Shown here: positions 9,453-18,908 of the stretch, piece after piece | How the letters are laid out: each line of letters starts with the position of its first letter | Numbering within the stretch: position 1 is the first letter of the stretch | Assembly: GCA_035711805.1 (NCBI GenBank) | Contig: DASTBV010000167.1 | Coordinates: 32,089-96,088 of the forward strand | From: Gp6-AA40 sp035711805 | GTDB lineage: Bacteria > Acidobacteriota > Vicinamibacteria > Vicinamibacterales > UBA2999 | DNA: 64,000 nt | Direction of reading: 5' to 3' | Program-made: the position numbers and the translations under genes | Notes under the pieces: generated by a model | Told to the model about the DNA's origin: nothing | Database searches by the model: none | Seen by the model: the letters and a program-made list of their open reading frames with translations, nothing else

Positions 9453-12143
9453 CTAGCGGTCTGATTTCATCAGGGCGCGCCAGTTCGTGACCAACGAAAG
9501 CGCCGCGCCCTGGATGGTTCGTTCGAGCAGGAGCACCCGGCCGTCCGCCGTCACGTCAAACGGCGATCGCGCCACGGGCATCACCGGGATCAGCGCGAAC
9601 ACAACCGGCGCATCGCTCTCGATCCCGGTTGCACCAGCGCGAACAGCCGCGCGCATGATGCTGGCATCGTCGAGCGACACGTAGAACAACGACCGCCCGT
9701 CGCCGCTCCATCGCGGGCGGCTTCCTCCAGCAGTCGATACCTGCCAGCGAGGAGCCGCCGCGTCGATCTGAGGCGGCGATGCCGGGAACCGCGTGACGAA
9801 CACTTCCGGCCGACCGGTATGGGGTGATTCAAAGGCCAACCACTGGCCGTCGGGCGAGAGAGCGGGGTTGGTCTCCAGGAATGGCGTGGCCAGGACGGGA
9901 AACGGCTTGCGGTCACCGTCGAGTGAGATTGCCCAGATGTCTTCCGACGTCGTGGCGCCGATCTGGATGAACAGGATGTACCGTCCGTCGCGACTCCACT
10001 GCGGAACGATCTTGTGTTCCGGACCGGTCGTGAGTTGTTCTTCGGGCCGCCCGCTCAGAACGTCTTTTCGAAAGATCTGCCAGTTGCCGGTCCGCAGGGA
10101 GCCGAACGCGAGCTGGCGTCCATCCGGCGACCACGTGGGCGAGCGGTCCGGTGCCGGATCGAACGTCTGCCGCAGCTTCACGTTGCGTGAAAAGTCGAAA
10201 CTCCAGATGTCCAGGTTTCCCGTGACGTCCGCGAGTTCCAACGCCGCCCGCGCGCCGTCGGCGGTCACGCGCACGTGTGTGAAGAAGTCGTCGGTGCCGG
10301 TCTGCGGCTGCCGCTTGCCATCGCCGTAAAGCCACGTCAGGCGCGGCTTGTCGGACGCTTCGCTTCGATACGCAAGCAGATTGCCGGTGGCAGACGACCA
10401 GAAGGACGCATGGAACCCGGGCGGGAAGCGTGCGACGGCTGGCGACAGCGGCACGGGGTCGCCGCGCAAGGCAAGCGTTTGCCCGTCGATGCGTTGAGCG
10501 AGCAGTGTCCCGTTCTGCAGATAGAGCAGGTAGCTCGTTTCACCGTTCTCGCCTCCGGTGAACATTACCTTCCGGCTGGTGGCAAGCACGCGTGTCTTCT
10601 GTCCCGGACGAGACAGGGAACTGACGTAGATGCCACGGCGGGCAGGGTCGTCGTGGCGGACGAACATGAGGAATCGATCGCCGTCGGGCAGAAACTGCGG
10701 CGATCCATAGCCAGTCTCGCCGGCTTCGCTGTCGACGGGAGCGAACAAGATTGGGGTGCCGCCGGAGGCGCTGACGCGATGGATTCCTTGCGGCGAACCG
10801 AAAATGATCACGCCGGCTCTGTTCCACGATCCGCCCGTGGTCGTGGTATCCACGTCTGCGGCATCAGCCAGCACGATCGGCGAACTGCCTTGGATGTCTA
10901 CGCGTTTCAGCTTGCCGGTGGCAAAGAAACCAAGCGAGCGCCCGTCGGGCGACCAGAATGGAAAGTCGCCTCCGTCGGTGCCCGCGAGGCGGCGGCCCTC
11001 GAGCGCGTCGAGCGGTCGCAGCCAGAATGCTGGCGCCTCGGCGGCCGTCGCGACCCGAAACACGATGTGCCGGCCATCAGGCGAAATTGCCGTGGCGGTG
11101 TAGGTGTAATTGAAGGCCGAACCGGCGGGTGCATCGACGAAGAACCGCGTGACGGCATCGACAACAGGCGCCCGGCGAAGCGCCACCCAACCCAGCGGCG
11201 CCGCAATCGCAGCCAGCAGCGCGATCGTTGCCGGATAGACCCAGCGGGGACCGGGCAGACTCTTCGTCCCGGAGGCGCTGGATGTGCCCGCCGGTGAATC
11301 GTCAACGAGCGCAAGCGCGTCGCCGATGTGACGCAGCCGCTCCCGCGGATCCTTCGCCAGACACAATCGGATAAGACGACGCAGCGGAACCGGCACGCCG
11401 CTGACATCCGGCTCGCTGGCGAGCACAGCGGCAATGATGTCCGACGTCGTATCACCGCCAAACAACTGACGTCCCGTCACCATCTCCGCGAGGACGACGC
11501 CGAAGGCCCAGATGTCGGTGCGCTGATCGGCCGGACGGCCCCGCGCCTGTTCGGGCGACATGTAGGCGGCGGTCCCGAGGATCATCCCCGCTTCGGTCGC
11601 GCCGCGTGTCATCGTCGGCGAGCGCGAGGACCCGACAGTGCCCGACGATATCGGGGCCACGCCGTCCGCGGTCTTCGCCAGCCCGAAGTCCAGCAGCTTG
11701 ACCCTTCCATCTGGACGCACCTTGATGTTGGCCGGCTTCAGATCGCGGTGAACGATGCCTTGTTCGTGCGCCGCTTCGAGAGCGGCGGCGATTTGACGCG
11801 CGATCGGGATCGCCTCGGCCACCGTCAGAGGCGAGCGCTCGATCCGCTCGGACAGCGTCTCGCCGTCGACCAGTTCCATGACGAGCGCTGTGACATCGCC
11901 AGCCTGTTCGAGTCCGTAAATCGCGGCGATGTTCGGATGGTTCAGCGACGCGAGCACTTCAGCCTCGCGTCGAAATCGGGCCAGCCGTGCAGCGTCCAGC
12001 GCTACAGAGTCCGGGAGCACCTTGATCGCGACCTGCCGCTTCAGGTTGGTGTCGGTGGCGCGATACACCTCGCCCATCCCGCCGACGCCAATCTGCGCCG
12101 TGACTTCGTAGGGACCGAGCCGTGTGCCCGCAGCTAAACCCAA
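9453..12143 (-). CDS. Ser/Thr protein kinase with PD40 beta-propeller (second receptor)
   Basis: I place the start at TTG 12143 because the resulting N-terminus (MGLAAGTRLGPYEV) aligns with the kinases at 6737 and 25986, and a TATAAT box lies exactly 10 bases upstream. ATG 12197 would add 18 unrelated residues and include that box. The 896-residue product has a full kinase domain (glycine loop GVGGMGEVY, K41, HRDLKPAN with D134, DFG 152-154), a membrane span near residue 330, and a propeller with SPDG blade motifs. It resembles the 6737 kinase in layout but diverges in the sensor, suggesting a different signal. Confidence 0.92.
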   Translation of the reverse strand: MGLAAGTRLGPYEVTAQIGVGGMGEVYRATDTNLKRQVAIKVLPDSVALDAARLARFRREAEVLASLNHPNIAAIYGLEQAGDVTALVMELVDGETLSERIERSPLTVAEAIPIARQIAAALEAAHEQGIVHRDLKPANIKVRPDGRVKLLDFGLAKTADGVAPISSGTVGSSRSPTMTRGATEAGMILGTAAYMSPEQARGRPADQRTDIWAFGVVLAEMVTGRQLFGGDTTSDIIAAVLASEPDVSGVPVPLRRLIRLCLAKDPRERLRHIGDALALVDDSPAGTSSASGTKSLPGPRWVYPATIALLAAIAAPLGWVALRRAPVVDAVTRFFVDAPAGSAFNYTYTATAISPDGRHIVFRVATAAEAPAFWLRPLDALEGRRLAGTDGGDFPFWSPDGRSLGFFATGKLKRVDIQGSSPIVLADAADVDTTTTGGSWNRAGVIIFGSPQGIHRVSASGGTPILFAPVDSEAGETGYGSPQFLPDGDRFLMFVRHDDPARRGIYVSSLSRPGQKTRVLATSRKVMFTGGENGETSYLLYLQNGTLLAQRIDGQTLALRGDPVPLSPAVARFPPGFHASFWSSATGNLLAYRSEASDKPRLTWLYGDGKRQPQTGTDDFFTHVRVTADGARAALELADVTGNLDIWSFDFSRNVKLRQTFDPAPDRSPTWSPDGRQLAFGSLRTGNWQIFRKDVLSGRPEEQLTTGPEHKIVPQWSRDGRYILFIQIGATTSEDIWAISLDGDRKPFPVLATPFLETNPALSPDGQWLAFESPHTGRPEVFVTRFPASPPQIDAAAPRWQVSTAGGSRPRWSGDGRSLFYVSLDDASIMRAAVRAGATGIESDAPVVFALIPVMPVARSPFDVTADGRVLLLERTIQGAALSLVTNWRALMKSDR

Positions 12144-12153
12144 GTTCGAGGGG

Positions 12154-12159
12154 ATTATA
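12154..12159 (-). promoter_or_regulatory. Consensus -10 box close to a TTG start
   Basis: TATAAT on the minus strand, with 10 bases to the TTG at 12143. This is the same geometry as for the kinase at 6737 and supports the TTG start. Confidence 0.5.
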
Positions 12160-12169
12160 TCGGCGTCCT

Positions 12170-12246
12170 CGACAGCGCCACGGAGGCGCGGAGACACGGG
12201 AGAGCTTCAGGGTCTTACCTCCGTGCCTCAGTGTCTCCGTGGCGTC
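12170..12246. repeat. Imperfect inverted repeat (GCCACGGAG type)
   Basis: Arms of about 25 bases, opening with GCCACGGAGG and closing with CTCCGTGGC, face each other across about 20 bases. They occupy half of the 152-base gap between the second kinase and the SMP-30 gene. The sequence reads as runs of CTCCGTG, and it may help end transcription of the SMP-30 gene. Confidence 0.6.
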
Positions 12247-12295
12247 TGTGCACGTGCGACTGTCATGCGTTCAGGTCGACGCCTCGGCAGGGCAG

Positions 12296-13474
12296 CTAGC
12301 CCGGCGCCGAGCCCTGCGTGTTCACATACACCGCGTACAGAGACTGACCCGCCGCCATGAACAAACGATTGCGCTTCGGCCCGCCGAAGGTGACGTTCGC
12401 GCAGACCTCGGGCAGGCGGATGCGACCGATCAGCCGGCCGTCCGGCGCGTGGACGGTCACGCCGCTGTAGCCCACGTTGTTGCCGGCGTTGCTGCTGCAC
12501 CACAGGTTGCCGGACACGTCCGTGCGGATACCGTCAGGACCGCAGCGGATACCATCGACGGTGAAGTTGCCGAACGGCGCAACGTTGGCCAGCGTGTTGT
12601 TCGTCGTGATGTCGCCGGACAGGACGCCGCCGCGGGCGACGATGTACAGCCGTTTGTAGTCCTGAGAGAACGCGATGCCGTTCGGCGCCGAACCGAGCGC
12701 GTCCTGATCGATCACCAGCGCGACGCGGCCGCTGGCATCTACGCGATAGACGTTGAATGGCAGCTCGCGCTTCAGATCGCCCGCTCCCGCGCGTTGGCCC
12801 GCGCGCGGATTGATGAGCCCCTGTTTATTGCCAGGTCCTCCGGCCGCATCGACGACGCCTTCATACAGGGAGCCGCCAAAGGGCGGATCGGTAAACCAGA
12901 TGCTTCCGTCGCGATGGACCGCCACGTCGTTCGGCGAATTGAGCCGCCGGCCGTTGTAGGAGTCGGCGATGATCGTGACCGAACCGTCGTGCTCGTAACG
13001 CACCACGCGACGCTCCCCGTGCTCGCAGGAAAGCTGCCGCCCTTCGAAGTCGAACGTGTTGCCGTTGCTGTTGCCGGACGGGCTTCGAAACACGGTGACT
13101 CGCCCATCGTCGTCGAGATAGCGCAGCTGGCGGTTGTTCGGAATGTCGCTCCACACCAGGTAGCGGCCCTGGCTGGACCATGCCGGCCCTTCCATCCAGA
13201 GCCCGCCTGTCCACAGCCGCTGGATCGGCGTGTTGCCGAGACGCAGCGCGTTGAACGCCGGGTCGATCGTGATCAGATCGGGGTCCGGATAGGTGACCGG
13301 CGGCGCGCCCGGCGAGAAGTCGCGCGGCGGATTCGAGATCACCGACGGCGGGCTGCTGCGCGCCGGTGTTGGAACGGGTTGAGGAGCCTGTGCCAGAACT
13401 GCCCGGGGTGCAACGGCGGCCAATCCGGCTGCCGCGCTGATCTTCCAGGCCACTTCGCGACGGGTCATTCGCAT
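12296..13474 (-). CDS. SMP-30/gluconolactonase-like secreted protein
   Basis: This is a 392-residue member of the SMP-30/gluconolactonase/LRE family, a six-bladed propeller that usually hydrolyses sugar lactones using a divalent metal. The conserved segments are EGPAW (metal-binding Glu), NSPNDVAV (metal-binding Asn and Asp) and FTDPPFG. A twin-arginine-like signal (TRREVAWK followed by a hydrophobic stretch) predicts export. The start is ATG 13474; ATG 13468 is equally possible. A TAACAT -10-like box lies nine bases upstream. The neighbours are not obviously sugar genes, so the substrate is unknown. Confidence 0.87.
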   Translation of the reverse strand: MRMTRREVAWKISAAAGLAAVAPRAVLAQAPQPVPTPARSSPPSVISNPPRDFSPGAPPVTYPDPDLITIDPAFNALRLGNTPIQRLWTGGLWMEGPAWSSQGRYLVWSDIPNNRQLRYLDDDGRVTVFRSPSGNSNGNTFDFEGRQLSCEHGERRVVRYEHDGSVTIIADSYNGRRLNSPNDVAVHRDGSIWFTDPPFGGSLYEGVVDAAGGPGNKQGLINPRAGQRAGAGDLKRELPFNVYRVDASGRVALVIDQDALGSAPNGIAFSQDYKRLYIVARGGVLSGDITTNNTLANVAPFGNFTVDGIRCGPDGIRTDVSGNLWCSSNAGNNVGYSGVTVHAPDGRLIGRIRLPEVCANVTFGGPKRNRLFMAAGQSLYAVYVNTQGSAPG

Positions 13475-13483
13475 AGCGGGCGT

Positions 13484-13489
13484 ATGTTA
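13484..13489 (-). promoter_or_regulatory. Putative -10 box of the SMP-30 gene
   Basis: TAACAT on the minus strand, nine bases before ATG 13474, which would give a leader of about three bases. Confidence 0.35.
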
Positions 13490-13509
13490 CTGCCCCGCTT
13501 CGCCGTTAC

Positions 13510-13533
13510 GTAGTGTCCGCCTTCAGGCGGACC
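13510..13533 (+). repeat. Palindromic repeat, family PAL-A copy 2
   Basis: Identical in stem and loop to copy 1 (GTCCGCC, TTCA, GGCGGAC, preceded by GTAGT). It sits in the divergent gap between the SMP-30 gene and cassette B. Confidence 0.8.
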
Positions 13534-13598
13534 TGACGGTTCAGCATACGTGAAATTTTTGACCAGGGTTAGTCAGGCGGCATCAGCCGGCTTGGCGC

Positions 13599-13604
13599 TA
13601 GAAT
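13599..13604 (+). promoter_or_regulatory. Putative -10 box giving a leaderless transcript
   Basis: TAGAAT lies exactly six bases before the GTG at 13611. The predicted first transcribed base is the first base of that codon. No convincing -35 box is visible. Confidence 0.5.
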
Positions 13605-13610
13605 GCGCCT

Positions 13611-15188
13611 GTGTTGGCTCGATTTGCCGGTTTCCTGTCGATAATCGCGATCCTGCTTCCGGCGGCTGCGGCAGCGGCCGGCCCGCTGGTGGACGCCGCC
13701 GAACGGGGCAACCTGGCGGAGATCCAGGCGCTCGTCAAGAAGGGCGCGGACATCAACGCCGCACGCGTTGACGGTCTGACTGCGCTTCACGCCGCCGTTT
13801 ACGCCGACCGCCTCGACATCGTCGACGTGCTCCTGGCGGCTGGCGCCAAAGCTGCCGCCACCGATCGCTACGGCGTCACGCCTCTCTACCTCGCTGCAGT
13901 CAACGGCAACGCGGACATCGTCCGCCGGCTGATCGACGCGGGCGCCGATCCCAATGCCACCGACGCCGGCGGAGAAACGGTCCTGATGACCGCGGCGCGA
14001 ACCGGCAGTCCTGCCGCCCTCCGCGTGCTCCTGGAGCGCGGTGCGCGAGTGGACGCGAAGGAGCCGGAGTTCCAGCAAACGGCGCTGATGATCGCGGTTC
14101 GAGAAGATCACGACGAGGCCGTCGGCGTGCTCCTCGGGGCCGGCGCATCGCCAAACGCGCAGACCCGCAAGGGACCGGTTCCGGCCTTCGTCCCGCCGTG
14201 CAAGGGGACGGGCTGCGGTTCGGAAGGCGTCGGCATCAATCGCGGCGGGCTGCCCGACCGCGGCCGGCGCGCCGAAGCCAAGGGCGGCATGACGCCGCTG
14301 CTGTATGCCGCGCGCGATGGCAGGCTGCGCGTTGCGCGCCGGTTGATCGACGGCGGCGCCGATCTGGAGCTGCCGGACGCCAACGGAATACGGCCGCTGT
14401 TGATGGCAGCGCTCAACAACAACATGGACGTCGCGCGGCTGCTTCTCTCGAAGGGCGCAAACGTCAACGCCGACGACTTCTGGGGACGGACGCCGCTCTG
14501 GGCCGCCGTCGAGTATCGCAACCTCGATATGAACAACGTCGAGGTGGAGGCGCCCAAGGACAACGGCGTCGATCGCGGTCCAATTCTCGTCTTCATCAAA
14601 GAGCTGATCGACGCCGGCGCCAACGTCAACGCGCGCACCCGCGAGGTGCCGCCTCCCCGCCGCTGGCTGTATTCGCTGAACGACGTCTCGTGGGTCGACT
14701 TCACCGGCCAGACGCCGTTCCTGCGCGCGGCGCTTTCGGGCGACACGGCGACGATGAAGCTGCTCGTTCAGCGTGGGGCGGACCCGAATCTCCCAACGCT
14801 CGCCGGTACGACGCCGCTCATGGCCGCCGCCGGCGTGAACTGGACCGTCGGCCAGACCTATACCGAGTCGCCGCAGGCGCTGATCGACGCCGTCAATCTG
14901 TGTCTCGAGCTGGGCGCCGACATCAACGCGACAAATTCCATGGGACTCACGGCGCTGCTTGGCGCGGCCAATCGCGGCTCGAACGACATCATCGAGCTGC
15001 TGGTCAAGCGCGGCGCGAAGCTGGATGTCAAAGACAAGGAAGGCCGGACGCCACTGCGCTGGGCGGAAGGCGTGTTTCTCGCCTCCGTCGGCGCCGAACG
15101 CAAGCCGGCAACGATCGCGCTGCTCGAAAAACTGATCGCCGAGTCGCAGAAGTCCACCTCCGCTGAAGCGACGCTGGACAGGAAATGA
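13611..15188 (+). CDS. Secreted ankyrin-repeat protein (cassette B)
   Basis: The 525-residue product starts at GTG 13611, where a signal peptide begins (residues 1-24, cut near AAAAAAG). About five ankyrin repeats (residues 26-185) are followed by a Gly/Arg-rich linker with a C-x6-C pair of cysteines around residues 197-204. A second block of about six repeats follows (residues 225-515). The two-block layout recurs in the ankyrin protein at 61070. The stop overlaps the next start (ATGA), so it is translationally coupled to the DUF1592 cytochrome and leads cassette B. A binding or assembly role for the exported cytochrome/DUF1552 pair is inferred from this coupling. Confidence 0.87.
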   Translation: MLARFAGFLSIIAILLPAAAAAAGPLVDAAERGNLAEIQALVKKGADINAARVDGLTALHAAVYADRLDIVDVLLAAGAKAAATDRYGVTPLYLAAVNGNADIVRRLIDAGADPNATDAGGETVLMTAARTGSPAALRVLLERGARVDAKEPEFQQTALMIAVREDHDEAVGVLLGAGASPNAQTRKGPVPAFVPPCKGTGCGSEGVGINRGGLPDRGRRAEAKGGMTPLLYAARDGRLRVARRLIDGGADLELPDANGIRPLLMAALNNNMDVARLLLSKGANVNADDFWGRTPLWAAVEYRNLDMNNVEVEAPKDNGVDRGPILVFIKELIDAGANVNARTREVPPPRRWLYSLNDVSWVDFTGQTPFLRAALSGDTATMKLLVQRGADPNLPTLAGTTPLMAAAGVNWTVGQTYTESPQALIDAVNLCLELGADINATNSMGLTALLGAANRGSNDIIELLVKRGAKLDVKDKEGRTPLRWAEGVFLASVGAERKPATIALLEKLIAESQKSTSAEATLDRK

Positions 15189-17536
15189 AGACGACGATCG
15201 TCGCGGCGGCGGTTCTGCTTCTGGCGGTTCAGATCGCGAGCGTTCAGTCGCAGAGTACGTCCGCGCCCGCAGTGGGGCGCGCCTTGCCAGGCGCGCCAGG
15301 CGAGCCCGACAGGGCTCGCCCCCCGATCGGGGAAAAAACAGTCATCGACCGCTACTGCGCGACGTGCCACAACCAGCGGACACGCGCTGGCAATCTGGCG
15401 CTCGACACGCTCGACGTGTCCGCCGCCGGCCGTGAACCGCAGACGTGGGAAAAGGTCGTCCGCAAGCTCCGCACCGGGATGATGCCGCCGAGCGGGGCGC
15501 CGCGGCCGGATCGCGCCACGCTGGACGGTCTCGCCGCGTCGATCGAAACCACCATCGACCGCGCTGCACGAACGGCTCCCAACCCGGGCGCTCCCGCCCT
15601 CCATCGCCTGAACCGCGCGGAGTACGGCAACGCGGTCCGCGACCTGCTCGACCTGCCGATCGACGCGGCCAGGCTGCTGCCCGCCGACGACTCGAGCGGC
15701 GAAGGCTTCGACAACATGGCGAGCACGCTGAGCGTTTCTCCGGCGCTGATGCAGGCGTACGTCACCGCGGCCGCCAGGATCAGCCGCCTGGCCGTCGGGG
15801 ATCCGACGATCAGCGCCGAGCTCACGACCTACGCTCCGCCACGAGGAATGTCGCAAGCCGGGCACCGCGAAGGCATGCCACTCGGAACGCGCGGCGGCCT
15901 CACGGTGCAGCATGTGTTTCCGCTGGACGCGGAATACGAGTTCCGGATCGGCCGGGCGGGCGGTGGACTGTTCGGCCTGCAGCCCGTCGGCGGCGGCGAC
16001 CCGGTCGAAGTCACGCTGAATGGCGAGCGCGTCCGCGTGCTGGACGGCACCACCCGCGGCCCGCTGCGACTGAAGGTTCCCGCCGGGCCGCAGACGATCG
16101 GCGTCGCGGTCGTACGGCGCTCGAACGCCCGCGGCGTGGACGATCTCTATTCCGAGCTGGCTGGCGTGGCGGGCGTCACGAACCTGGGGATCAACGGACC
16201 ATTCAACCCGACCGGGCCGGGCGACACGCCCAGCCGCCGCAAGCTTCTGATCTGCAAACCCGAGGCGGCGAGTCAGGAAGCTGCGTGCGCACGCATCATT
16301 CTCTCAGCGCTCGCGACGCGCGCGTTCCGCCGGCCCGTCGGCGAGCAAGACGCCGCGATCGACACGCTGATGGGATTCTTCGAGTCGGGGCGTACGCTCC
16401 GCGGATTCGAGACCGGCATCCAATACGCCCTCGCGCGCGTGCTCGTCGATCCGCAGTTCATCTTCCGTTTCGAGCGCGCGCCCGCTGGTGCCTCAGCGAA
16501 GGCGGGGGCCACGTATCGCATCAGCGATCTCGAACTGGCGTCGAGGCTCTCCTTCTTCCTCTGGAGCAGCATCCCGGACGACGAGCTGCTGCGCGTGGCC
16601 GCGTCCGGGCGGCTCGACGAACCCGCCGTGCTCGAACAGCAGACGCGGCGGATGCTCGCCGATTCGCGATCGCGTGCGCTCATCGACAACCTGGCCGGCC
16701 AGTGGCTGATGCTGCGGCAGCTGGACGACGTCCGGCCGGGAACGAGTGAGTTCGACGGCGGTCTTCGCCATGCCTTCCACCGCGAGACGGAGCTGCTCTT
16801 CGAGACGATCGCCCGCGAGGATCGCAGCATCCTGGATCTCATCGCCGCCGACTACACATTCGTCGACGAGCGCCTGGCGCGCCATTACGGCATTCCCAAC
16901 GTCCGCGGCAGCCGCTTCCGCCGCGTCTCGCTGAACGGCAGCGAGCGGCGCGGCCTCCTGGGACACGGGAGCTTTCTCACCACGACCTCCGCCAGCAACC
17001 GGACCTCGCCGGTGAAGCGCGGCAAGTGGGTGCTCGAGAACCTGCTCGGCGCGCCGGTGCCGCTGCCGCCGCCGGGCGTCGAAACAAATCTCACGGAGAC
17101 CGACACGGGCTCCGCCTCGACGTCTGTACGCCAGCGCCTGGAGCGTCATCGGGCCAGCCCGAACTGCGCGTCGTGTCATGCGGTCATGGATCCAGTCGGG
17201 TTTTCGCTGGAACCGTTCGATCTGATCGGCAAGTGGCGCGAGACGGATGGCGGATCGGCGGTGAACGCGACTGGCAGACTGGCCGACGGGACGGCCCTCG
17301 ACGGCCCCGCCAGCCTGCGCAGGGCGCTGCTCGACCGTCGTGAGGCCGTGGCCGCGGCGGCCACGGAAAAGCTGCTAACCTACGCGCTGGGACGGCGTGT
17401 CGAGTACTTCGACATGCCGGCCGTTCGCACCGTCGTCCGTGACGCGGCGCGCACGGAATACCGCTTCTCGTCACTCATCGCCGGCATCGTCAAGAGCGTG
17501 CCGTTCCAGATGAAGCGATTCGAAGGAGAGAGGTGA
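15185..17536 (+). CDS. DUF1592/DUF1588-type multidomain cytochrome c (cassette B)
   Basis: The 783-residue product starts at ATG 15185, overlapping the ankyrin stop. A signal peptide covers residues 1-24. Heme motif CATCH (C58, C61, H62) precedes DUF1587/1595/1592-like regions; CASCH (C661, C664, H665) marks the DUF1588 region, followed by a DUF1585-like end. It is a paralogue of 1605 and 56876. Residues V30-P46, between the signal peptide and the first heme motif, are encoded by a palindromic repeat of family PAL-B that keeps the frame open and has no counterpart in the paralogues. The stop TGA shares one base with the next ATG, so cytochrome and DUF1552 protein are made together. Confidence 0.87.
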   Translation: MKTTIVAAAVLLLAVQIASVQSQSTSAPAVGRALPGAPGEPDRARPPIGEKTVIDRYCATCHNQRTRAGNLALDTLDVSAAGREPQTWEKVVRKLRTGMMPPSGAPRPDRATLDGLAASIETTIDRAARTAPNPGAPALHRLNRAEYGNAVRDLLDLPIDAARLLPADDSSGEGFDNMASTLSVSPALMQAYVTAAARISRLAVGDPTISAELTTYAPPRGMSQAGHREGMPLGTRGGLTVQHVFPLDAEYEFRIGRAGGGLFGLQPVGGGDPVEVTLNGERVRVLDGTTRGPLRLKVPAGPQTIGVAVVRRSNARGVDDLYSELAGVAGVTNLGINGPFNPTGPGDTPSRRKLLICKPEAASQEAACARIILSALATRAFRRPVGEQDAAIDTLMGFFESGRTLRGFETGIQYALARVLVDPQFIFRFERAPAGASAKAGATYRISDLELASRLSFFLWSSIPDDELLRVAASGRLDEPAVLEQQTRRMLADSRSRALIDNLAGQWLMLRQLDDVRPGTSEFDGGLRHAFHRETELLFETIAREDRSILDLIAADYTFVDERLARHYGIPNVRGSRFRRVSLNGSERRGLLGHGSFLTTTSASNRTSPVKRGKWVLENLLGAPVPLPPPGVETNLTETDTGSASTSVRQRLERHRASPNCASCHAVMDPVGFSLEPFDLIGKWRETDGGSAVNATGRLADGTALDGPASLRRALLDRREAVAAAATEKLLTYALGRRVEYFDMPAVRTVVRDAARTEYRFSSLIAGIVKSVPFQMKRFEGER
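15272..15323 (+). repeat. Palindromic repeat, family PAL-B copy 2, inside a coding region
   Basis: GTGG, then arms GGCGCGCCT and AGGCGCGCC around TGCC, then a second hairpin with arms GGCGAGCCC and GGGCTCGCC around GACA. Both hairpins are translated as a 17-residue linker of the DUF1592 protein. Confidence 0.8.
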
Positions 17537-18873
17537 TGTTCATCTCGAAGAAACATCTTTCGCGGCGGACGTTCCTCCGCGGGGCCGGCGTGACGCTGGG
17601 GCTGCCGCTGCTCGAATCGATGGTCCCTGCGGCGACGGCGCTGGCGCAGACGGCGGCGAGTCCGAAGACCCGTCTCTGCGGCATCTACATTCCGCACGGC
17701 GCGACGATGGACAAATGGACACCGGCGGCGCAAGGTACCGGGTTCCAGTTCTCGGAGATTCTGCAGCCGCTCGAGCCGTTTCGACACTACGTCAACGTCG
17801 TCAGCGACCTCGGCCATGCGCCCGTGGCGCCGTGGACGGGAGAGGACACCGGCGGCGCGGAGAACCACGTGCGCGCGGCCGCGGTGTTCCTGAGCGGCGC
17901 GCACCCGGTGAAGAAGAACGAAGCGTACGTCGGCGCCACCATCGATCAGATCGCGGCGCAGCACGTCGGGCAGGACACGCCGCTGCCGTCGGTCGAACTG
18001 TCGATGGAGCCCGTCAACCTGACGTGCGGCGACGCCGGCTTCACGTGCGCCTATCGCAACACGCTGTCGTGGAAGTCGGCGACGCTGCCGCTGCCGATGG
18101 AGAACAACCCGCAGCTCGTGTTCGAACGGCTGTTCGGCGACGGCAGCACCGACGCGCAGCGGCAGGAGCGGCGCAACCAGGCGCGCAGTCTGCTCGACTC
18201 GATCCGCGACCAGGTCCCCTCGCTGGAGAAGGACCTGCCGGCCGGCGATCGCCGCAAGCTGCGCGAGTATCTCGACGAGGTCCGGGAGATCGAGCGCCGG
18301 GTCAGGCTGTTCGACGACACGCTGTCGCGCAATCTCGATCTGCCCGACGCGCCGACCGGTATTCCGACCGAGTTCGAGTCGCACATCAAGCTGATGTTCG
18401 ATCTGCAGGTGCTGGCCTACAAGACGCAGATCACGCGCATCTCGACACTGATGCTGGCGCGCGAGAACAGCGGGACCGTCTACCCGGCCACCGGCGTGCG
18501 CGACGGCTTCCACAACGCGTCGCATCACTCGAACGATCGCAAGAACATGGATCAGTTCGCGGTCATCAACCGCTACCACGTGCGGATGCTCGCTTACTTC
18601 CTCGAGCGGCTGCAGGCGACGCCGGACGGCGACGGGAACCTCCTCGACCACTCGATGGTGCTGTACGGCAGCAGCCTGAGCGACGGCAACGAGCACAACT
18701 ACGATCCGCTGCCGGTCGTGCTCGTCGGCGGCGCGTCCGGACGCTTGAAGGGCGGGCGCCACATCCGCCACGCACCGCACACACCGATGTCGAACCTGCT
18801 GCTCGCCATCCTCCACAAGATGGGCGCGCAGGTCGACAAAATCGGTGATAGCACCGAGCCGTTAGCGATTTAA
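17536..18873 (+). CDS. DUF1552 family protein, Tat-exported (cassette B)
   Basis: ATG 17536 is preferred over the adjacent GTG because AGGAGAGAGG lies just upstream and the paralogues begin with a single Met before FISKK. The 445-residue product carries the Tat motif SRRTFLRG (residues 9-16) and the family motif HNASHH (residues 326-331). Length and layout match the DUF1552 proteins at 259 and 59596. The stop of the preceding cytochrome overlaps this start by one base. It is probably periplasmic and partners the cytochrome; the reaction is unknown. The C-terminal segment TPMSNLLLAILHKMG is shared by all three copies. Confidence 0.88.
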   Translation: MFISKKHLSRRTFLRGAGVTLGLPLLESMVPAATALAQTAASPKTRLCGIYIPHGATMDKWTPAAQGTGFQFSEILQPLEPFRHYVNVVSDLGHAPVAPWTGEDTGGAENHVRAAAVFLSGAHPVKKNEAYVGATIDQIAAQHVGQDTPLPSVELSMEPVNLTCGDAGFTCAYRNTLSWKSATLPLPMENNPQLVFERLFGDGSTDAQRQERRNQARSLLDSIRDQVPSLEKDLPAGDRRKLREYLDEVREIERRVRLFDDTLSRNLDLPDAPTGIPTEFESHIKLMFDLQVLAYKTQITRISTLMLARENSGTVYPATGVRDGFHNASHHSNDRKNMDQFAVINRYHVRMLAYFLERLQATPDGDGNLLDHSMVLYGSSLSDGNEHNYDPLPVVLVGGASGRLKGGRHIRHAPHTPMSNLLLAILHKMGAQVDKIGDSTEPLAI

Positions 18874-18876
18874 TGT

Positions 18877-18908
18877 CGTGGGGCGGGCCTTGTCAGGCCC
18901 GCCGTGGG
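18877..18908 (+). repeat. Palindromic repeat, family PAL-B copy 3
   Basis: CGTGG, then arms GGCGGGCCT and AGGCCCGCC around TGTC. It fills the gap between cassette B's DUF1552 gene and the 18904 gene and overlaps the first codon of the latter. Confidence 0.8.

Noticed and set aside
17380..18816. 478-residue minus-strand frame
   Set aside because: Antisense shadow of the DUF1552 gene with low-complexity Arg/Val/His composition.
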